Origin: Serpula lacrymans var. lacrymans S7.9
Taxonomy: Eukaryota; Basidiomycota; Agaricomycetes; Boletales; Serpulaceae
Assembly (NCBI RefSeq): GCF_000218685.1
Contig: NW_006763310.1
Span: 53,628-117,627, forward strand
Length of the DNA: 64,000 bases
Direction of reading: 5' to 3'
Below are positions 58,090-64,000 of the stretch, piece after piece (positions within the stretch are counted from its first letter, which is position 1; every line of letters begins with the position of its first letter). The position numbers and the translations under genes were made by a program. The notes beneath the pieces are model-generated. The model saw only the letters and a list, made by a program, of their open reading frames with translations, was not told the origin of the DNA and searched no databases.

Positions 58090-58505
58090 TGTAACAACCA
58101 AGAGTTAGTTACTCTGGTGCACACAAGAACACACTATAAGGGTAGTGAATGGGGAGTGGTTACCCCTTAGGCTGCAGAGAGTTTGTTGGTATACAATAGG
58201 AGGACTCGCTGAGGAGTCTCCTGGATCTATTGGGGTATATATACTAATACAGAGTGTTTGTACTTATGTACTGTACAGTTGATAAAGTCAGTGGCTGATG
58301 ATGTCATGGGGCCTAGCCCGCATGACCAGCTCCACTGTGTGAGAGAGTTTGAGTCTAAAAGAAGAATAAAGGCAGCGCTGCGCGAGAAGGTGGAGTTAGA
58401 ACAAAAAAGGAAAGTGCCCTATGGCACGGAGTGTGAACTATAGTAAAAGGTTAAAGCAGAGAATGAAAATTAAAGGAAAGGTCCGAAAATTGTGTTATTG
58501 TAACA
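58090..58505 (-). mobile_element. LTR, subfamily B, reverse orientation
   Basis: TGTAACAACCAAGAG to GTTATTGTAACA, full length. The flanks (CAATG and TCCAC) differ. The gene to the left is not resumed on the right, so a recombination or deletion used this LTR. Confidence 0.88.
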
Positions 58506-58520
58506 TCCACCACCACCCTA

Positions 58521-59645
58521 TTGTTGCCTCATTCGTCCTCCAGCTCCAAGCAGCTGCATAACTCTGACACCGACTCTTATTTGTCACTACACACACTATC
58601 CAGTAATGTGCCCAGCTATCAAGACCATCCTCAAATGTTGTTTGTTACTGTGAGGAAATCCTCCAACAAAGCCTTGGCCAAATCACAGCAATCACGTTTT
58701 GAGTTCCTTTGTTACATGAACACTCACTTTGCACTGACCAATCACTTGTTGGAGAGGGCTCAAAAGTCTGGGGGTATATCAACTGACATCAGCAAGGGCA
58801 AGGCAGCTACGCCTCCAATGCCCAGATACCAAAATTCCAGTGCCAAGGATGCCCCAGTACTTGCTCCCGCTAGCCAGTATAGAAGAAAGGGCTTGATTAC
58901 GTCTACTCCACCTGACAATATGTCCATGTTGAATAAGCACATTACCAAGGACAACGGGAAACCGGACACTGATCAGCCAAAGCACGAGGCCAAATCTTCT
59001 TTGTGATCTTCTAGGGTCATCCATGAAAACAAAATTGGTAAATTTATGGAGCAAACTAGTGGCTTATGTACTGCTGTACTATCTCATGGATATGGTGATT
59101 CTTATGCAAGCCCCACTATTGTACAAACCATCAATGTTGCTTCAAATCCAAGTGATATCCCCACCACTACTCCACCCGTCTCTCCAGTTCATCATTGCTT
59201 GTATCCACACCAAATCTGCTCCCCTATGCCTTCCTCCACCAGCCACACCATATCAATCACAAACACTTTTGTGCTCTCTGATAGTTTCGCTGCAGCCTGG
59301 CCCCGACATAACAGCATTCTTGACATGAAGCTCAGGAGCTCTCTGAAAGAGGTATTAAGGGAGGTGATCATTCATGACAACATTTGGAGTGAGTTAGCAC
59401 ACTGCATGCACCAAGAGCCTGGATACCACCCTAAAAACTGGAAGTTTATCATTCAAGACTGCGGTATTCCCCACGATTGCATTGCTCAGGTTTTAAACAC
59501 TTTAAACACTCTAGAAGCACATCAGGTATATTGTAAGTCTAGGCCTTTTTCTTTCTTTCTTCAGGGATGGCTGATGTTTCAGGAAAATGGATCATGTAAA
59601 CACATTACTGATATACATGATGTACACTATAAATTGAATGGTTAG
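58521..59645 (+). pseudogene. unrecognised gene remains
   Basis: A frame at 58521-59006 has QQSRFEFLCYMNTHFALTNH and a basic lysine/proline-rich tail. Another at 59046-59645 has LKEVLREVIIHDNIWSELAH and YHPKNWKFIIQDCGIPHDCI. They may be one gene with a frameshift or intron near 59030. No domain is recognised. The junction with the LTR at 58505 suggests this end was joined by rearrangement. Confidence 0.35.
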
Positions 59646-59668
59646 CAAATATATCTTCTGTTTGTATG

Positions 59669-59831
59669 GCTCCCACTATAGCACCTCGTATACAAAGGCG
59701 TAAACCAAAGCTCACTGATGCACAAAACAAATGTCGCCGTGAACGTTTTGTAGAGCTAACAAATGATATTGTTGCTGCCCAGGAGGGATATTCCTGGTAC
59801 CGTAGGTTACCAGGTCTCACATTCATAATTT
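59669..59831 (+). pseudogene. N-terminal fragment like repeat-associated agaricomycete genes
   Basis: MAPTIAPRIQRRKPKLTDAQ then NKCRRERFVELTNDIVAAQE, followed by a stop. The basic RRKPKLTDAQ start resembles the beginnings of the same type of family as 51260-53103, from memory. Confidence 0.3.
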
Positions 59832-60417
59832 GACACTGCAAATGGCACCGGTTGTTTGCGCCAACATCCGTTGACTATGTGTTTTGCACGCCACGTCTTT
59901 TGCGGCTCACTTTCTTTCTTGCTTTCTTCCCACTCCATTGCTCAATGGCTTAGACACCTTCTTTGTTGTGCACTGACTCTGGTGGTACTTCCTCTTTTGA
60001 ACACTCTCCTCTATCAACAACTTCTTATCCACATGCATCTACTTCTTGAACACTTCCTGATAGTGCTTCTCATGCAGTGGCTACTTCATCTCATACTGGG
60101 CCCCAACAAGTCCATCAATGTGAGCAATTTCAGCCCTCTCCTTCAATTCTGAGCTCACTTCTTACCCTCTGTGTGGATGATGTTCTGTTTTGGATGTTCT
60201 GGATATTCACAGACCATGATCTGCCGGTTGTTGAGTCAGATGTTCCCTCTGACAATGGAAAGTTAGCTGCCACTTTTATTAGGACTTATCGATTTTGTTC
60301 TGTATATAGCAATGAACATTGTCAGCCGTATGAACTCTGGCCACAAGGTTGCAATGTTGTTGTTCGCTTCAACACTGTTTCTCAAGTCATTTTGCATTTT
60401 CAACATTTGACAGCCTC
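59832..60417 (+). other. coding-like remnant, unrecognised
   Basis: A frame ending near 60430 contains LPVVESDVPSDNGKLAATFI and YELWPQGCNVVVRFNTVSQV. No domain is recognised and no start could be set. Confidence 0.3.
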
Positions 60418-60700
60418 TGTCACGATTTGAGCCAGAGTGCTAGTTTCTTTTTCATTTTCTTTCATTTTTCTTTCATATCTGATCACGTGACAAGAACACA
60501 AGACCAGTAGTAGTTAGTTATATCCGATCACGTGACAACCACGTGACAAAGCCTAGAACTATGACGTAGAACATCAGTCAGCGCCTCATGGCTGACCTTC
60601 AGAAACATATATATACCAGCACTCATGTACATACTTTCTTCAGTTGTTGATTACTTCTTAATCGATTACTTGACGCTACTTGTTGATCTTTGAGACTTGT
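60418..60700 (+). repeat. possible LTR fragment with CACGTGAC motifs
   Basis: Starts TGTCACGATTTGAGCC and contains three CACGTGAC-type words (60485-60546) and a CATATATATACC box (about 60605). That layout looks like an LTR promoter. No right end or second copy was found, so it stays uncertain. Confidence 0.35.
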
Positions 60701-60780
60701 CCCTCCATTAACTCGGCATAGGGGATAGGAATCTTACAGCCTCTCATCTTGGTCAAATCACAAGTGCACATGGTATTCCA

Positions 60781-62880
60781 GTGGCAAAAAATCCCGTGAA
60801 GGTTGCACTTTTCAGGCATCTTCTCGCCCATGATTGTGGCCCTTGTTGTGCTGATAACAATAAGTTTATTTTTCAAGAGTTGAAATCAGATCGCCATGCT
60901 GTGGATTGCAAACGCAATACTACCATTGTTGATGACTATCAGAATTCACATGCCCGTGCGGCACAGCATCATGCCTCCAACTCCAGGTGTAGCCGAGCAA
61001 GAGCCTCTTTACCTTCAAGTGCACTCCCACCGTCTTCCTTACCTCATCTTGCCACAGATCAGCAGAAGATGGATATAATCAAGGAGTGGGACACTGCTCA
61101 AAAATTGCTACTTTCAACATGCAGGCCATGTGCAGTTTGTGGTCAGAAGAAATTGTTCGATGAAGTACAACCTATTGACCCTGCCACCTTTGACTTAAAG
61201 TTGTTACGGAACAAATTATTGCCCCTGCACACGTTACCGACATCTTACAATCTCGGGCAGTATGAAGGAGGACTTTTGTACCATAGGTTTAGAGAGTACT
61301 AAAACTCTAGGTGCAGTGTATATGTGTTCGTCTTGTCATCACTCTCTTGTTGATTGTGTTACGCACAAAGTGCTTAACAAAGTCTGAGGGTTCGTCGGGG
61401 TTTGTAAAGAGACTTATCCAAAGACAAGTTCGAGAACGTAGTTCTGAGTGGAGGTTTTCCAACGGGAGTTGGTCTTCTTCTGAATAGAAGTCTGATCTTA
61501 AGAGTCTAGCTTTGTAAGTGTAAACTGCGTAGAATCGTATTGGAGAATACTACTGCTATTACATGGTATTTATAATGGAAAGGAATCGGTGATAGGAGTT
61601 AGGTCCTATCTAGGGCTGGTCCGTCTGTTGAAGACTAAGTACTGTAATAGGTACTGTGAATGCGAGAGGAACGGAAGTGTACGTGAAGGAAATGAGTCAT
61701 CGGTCCGATGGTATAACCGATGAGTAAAAAGAAATGAGTAGTCCTTAAATGTCCAATAGAGATCGTAACAGATTGCGGGAAGCAGCCGCTAGACTCATGG
61801 GCAAATTTTCAATATCACGGACATGATTCTTTACTGCCTGCCATACTGGATTGCGCAGACAGCGCTTCCTTGTTCGACTTGATGCTTGTAGCACAAGCAC
61901 GTTCCATTCAAATTTCTTACCTTTTATCTGAAGTCATGAATTGTTTAGACCATGCGGGAATGTTCAACAATCTGCAAGAAAACAAAGGGAATACTGTTTT
62001 CCGTACACCGTCAATAGTCACCAACAACGACATGACAAACATACGCCTAGAAAGTATTCTCATGAAACAAATGAGAAAGAAGAAAAGAGTCCACCCTTCA
62101 CATTCAGAAGACAACCAACACAAAGGGCACATACGCAAGTGCGCAAGAACTGATCTTGACGGAAATACCACTGTGTGCCAGCTTACTTCTTCTGACACCC
62201 AATCTTCCCCCCAACTGCCCATTCACACTCCAGAGAATGTTCTTGGGGATTTCTGGAAATGACGAACAAGAACGCACTGTGAAGTTGATAGGTGAACATT
62301 ACGTGAATAACTGTCACAAACAGTTGATGCTCTATGTTGCTGGCACTGGAGGATCTGGTAAAAGCCATGTCATTAACACAATTGTCGAATTTTATAACAG
62401 GTGTAATTGCAGCAATGAATTGTTATTGAGTGCCCCCACAGGTTGCACTGCTGTCCTCATCAGTGGTTACACCATACACTCATTGACATCCCTACCAAAA
62501 TCTTAGCACAAGCCTAATCAAAGCGAACTGGAAAATGTGTGAATGGATGTTAATTACCTTGTCATCGACAAAATCTCTATGGTATCTGCGTCTCTCCTCA
62601 GCGACATCTCTCACAGGCTCTGCTCTGCAAAGGCCTATGATCCTGCTCATGCTGCAAAACCGTTTGGAGGCATCAATGTAATCTTCACAGGGGATTTTGG
62701 CCAACTCAAGCCAGTGAGAGAGACAGCCTTGTTTGGGCATTCCTTAGTGGGCCGCCTCCTTCCCAATACCGCTCATACGGTGGATGATTGGTTACGGCTC
62801 AACTTTCGAGCCCGGCCAATGTCCGGCATAATATTTTTCAAAATCCGATGTACCTTCAGCTATTATATTTGTATTTAGCA
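60781..62880 (+). pseudogene. second degraded Helitron: DUF6570-like head joined to PIF1 helicase
   Basis: The head has MDIIKEWDTAQKLLL, CAVCGQKKLFDEVQPIDPAT, LPLHTLPTSYNLGQYEGG (about 61060-61270), then in the next frame CSSCHHSLVD. An LTR (61357-61770) interrupts it. Joining over one GATTG continues DCGKQPLDSWANFQYHGHD and ASLFDLMLVAQARSIQISYL. A basic linker (RMRKKKRVHPSHS type) follows. PIF1 then starts with NDEQERTVKLIGEHYV, Walker A GTGGSGKSHVI (about 62350) and SAPTGCTAVLISGYTIHSL. After a shift comes VNYLVIDKISMVSASLL (62550) with Glu of Walker B replaced by Lys, then GGINVIFTGDFGQLKPV. The Rep/HUH domain is missing between head and helicase. It is not autonomous. Confidence 0.78.
61357..61770 (-). 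mobile_element. solo LTR of a third family
   Basis: TGTTACGCACAAAG to GATCGTAACA, flanked by GATTG on both sides (61352-61356 and 61771-61775), an exact 5-bp duplication. Its sequence is unlike subfamilies A and B. A TATAAATA box on the minus strand (about 61565-61580) suggests reverse orientation, though the ends fit either strand. It interrupts the Helitron gene. Confidence 0.85.
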
Positions 62881-63065
62881 AAATTCGAGCAAGGCCTTTG
62901 ATGGGCGATCAACGAAAATACATTTTAATTAATTTCTTTGATCCAGCGAGTGTGATTTGGGCAAAAGCCAGTGTGATGAGAGATCGAGCGAGCGTGCAAT
63001 TCAACATGTCAACATAGGATTTCAAGCGATACAGTAAGTACATGTCATGTAAAAAAAAATCCCTC
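62881..63065. other. spacer between Helitron remains and the alpha-kinase 3' end
   Basis: No gene. A short AT-rich stretch with a run of nine A at 63050-63058. Confidence 0.4.
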
Positions 63066-64000
63066 TCAGCCACGAACACGACTGGACATGATGTCAATCT
63101 CTTGTGATGTTCTCATCTTTGTAGCCGAACTCTGTGAAAAAAGAGGTGACATGAGATGTAGTAGAAAGGATCCATCAGAAAAAGAAAACATACTGCTGTC
63201 TGCAAGGAAGGGAGTCCGAAATATACACAATACTGGTTGCATTTGTGCAACAAGGGGAAGTTGTCTAACGTCGCCGTCCAGTTTCCTTCGCCAAAATTAT
63301 CGGCAAAGTCTCTGGGAAAGGATGAGAACCAACCACATGGAGGTAATAGAGCCTTACTTGGTAGTGATAACCTGGCAGTCAGTCAATATTCCACCGGACC
63401 CTGACAAGTCAAATGTAAGTACGAAAAGGAAAGCAAAAGAGACTAGCTTATATTAACTTACCTTGAAAATCTGAGATGAACACAAGGCCTTGCGAGAAAT
63501 GATATTGAGTGTGTTGTGCGAAGCATAGGAAGGTTGCAATCTCCAGTTCAGGCGGAGCAAGTTTGTGCCGAGGAGCTGCACTATTGTTATTGATATACTT
63601 CACGAAGTTACCGTTTATCTTCTCCTCGAGAAGATAAACGGCATTACGCAACTCTCTGCTGTCTTGGGGGATGGCCAAAGCGGCGTGGACGACTCGAAGT
63701 CGGGGGATTGCCGGGGGAGGACAGTCAAGGGGCCTTCGAATAAGCTTGTCGTCGACGAAGTTATAAACTAAAGCCAACAGGCTTGTTGCCCAGTAAAGGC
63801 AGTTAGCCTCGTCGAGCATCTTCATTAGCTCATCCTTGATGGCCAGTCGTTTGCGCCCGCCTGAAGGACTTGATGGTGTACCACTCTTTTCGGCTCCCTG
63901 TACTGTTTCTCTGTAAAAGCAACGTTTTGCTACTATAGCCTCTACCTGTAGAATATTTTCCTCTGCTGGCAGAGCTTCAGTTAGATCATATGACGCTGGG
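63066..64000 (-). CDS. alpha-type protein kinase, C-terminal part (5' end beyond window)
   Basis: Exons in the window: 64000-63462, 63400-63358, 63311-63194 and 63131-63066 (stop TGA). Three introns of 61, 46 and 62 nt have GT-AG ends, and the frame is open throughout. Motifs in order: LPAEENILQVEAIVAKRCFY, YLLEEKINGNFVKYINNNSA (like the conserved EExxxGxFxKYxNNxG), AQHTQYHFSQGLVFISDFQG (the DxQG element), SGGILTDCQVITTK, NFGEGNW (glycine-rich loop), and LHKCNQYCVYFGL, which matches the HxCxxxC zinc site of the alpha-kinase fold. These kinases act on Ser/Thr and are expanded in some basidiomycetes. Substrate unknown. It sits directly beside Helitron remains but shows no damage in this window. 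Confidence 0.85.

Noticed and set aside
58258..58443. 61-codon frame inside the LTR at 58090
   Set aside because: It lies wholly in LTR sequence; matching stretches in other LTR copies are non-coding.
60418..60700. Complete solo LTR
   Set aside because: The start and promoter-like motifs are suggestive, but no right end or target duplication was found. Listed only as a possible fragment.

Overview
This is a repeat-dense stretch of a fungal nuclear genome, most probably an agaricomycete (mushroom-forming Basidiomycota). The evidence is the set of families present: KDZ transposases with CxC1 and CxC2 cysteine clusters, Helitrons with a DUF6570-type head and a PIF1 helicase, DUF6589 and RecQ-type repeat genes, a chromodomain Ty3/Gypsy element, an alpha-type protein kinase, and introns of only about 46-62 nt. 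Family names come from recognising motifs by eye; no database was searched. No rRNA, CRISPR or bacterial-style operon was seen. Two runs of exactly 100 N (27198-27297 and 46399-46498) are assembly gaps.

Only two genes look intact. One is a six-exon acyltransferase on the minus strand (23458-25028). The other is the 3' part of an alpha-kinase gene on the minus strand (63066 to beyond the right edge). Almost everything else is transposon or a broken member of a repeat-associated gene family.

Layout: 1-4028, Ty1/copia element with one frameshift. 4680-9249 (-), a KDZ/CxC2 transposase gene split by a solo LTR and by a 2.1-kb foldback element with an 8-bp target duplication. 9980-15650, three unrecognised broken genes with two LTRs. 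15879-22554, Ty3/Gypsy element with both LTRs, its pol holding seven stop codons but no frameshift. 23458-25028, acyltransferase. 25707-27424, two abutting inverted-repeat elements, the second containing a gap. 27605-29950, RecQ-like pseudogene split by an LTR. 30116-31380 (-), DUF6589 pseudogene. 31381-36230, small repeats, a 369-bp TA-flanked element and an unknown pseudogene. 36227-39010 (-), degraded Helitron carrying a 94-bp hairpin element. 39011-44060, mostly AT-rich with small gene fragments. 44127-45750, CxC2 fragment. 46139-46916, two LTRs facing each other across a gap. 47040-50250, KDZ/CxC1 pseudogene. 51260-56380, further broken unknown genes and an RNase H1-N-like fragment. 56870-58089, a second KDZ/CxC1 fragment containing a TATAGC-rich element with a tRNA-like segment. 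58521-60430, unknown gene remains. 60781-62880, a second degraded Helitron split by an LTR. 63066-64000, alpha-kinase.

The region can be read as layers. Old KDZ, RecQ and Helitron genes were hit by LTR retrotransposons and foldback elements, and several of those insertions still have exact target duplications. Removing the insertion on paper restores the host reading frame in several cases, which confirms the nesting order. Nonsense codons and LTR differences are mostly C-to-T or G-to-A changes, many at CpG, as expected where repeats are cytosine-methylated.
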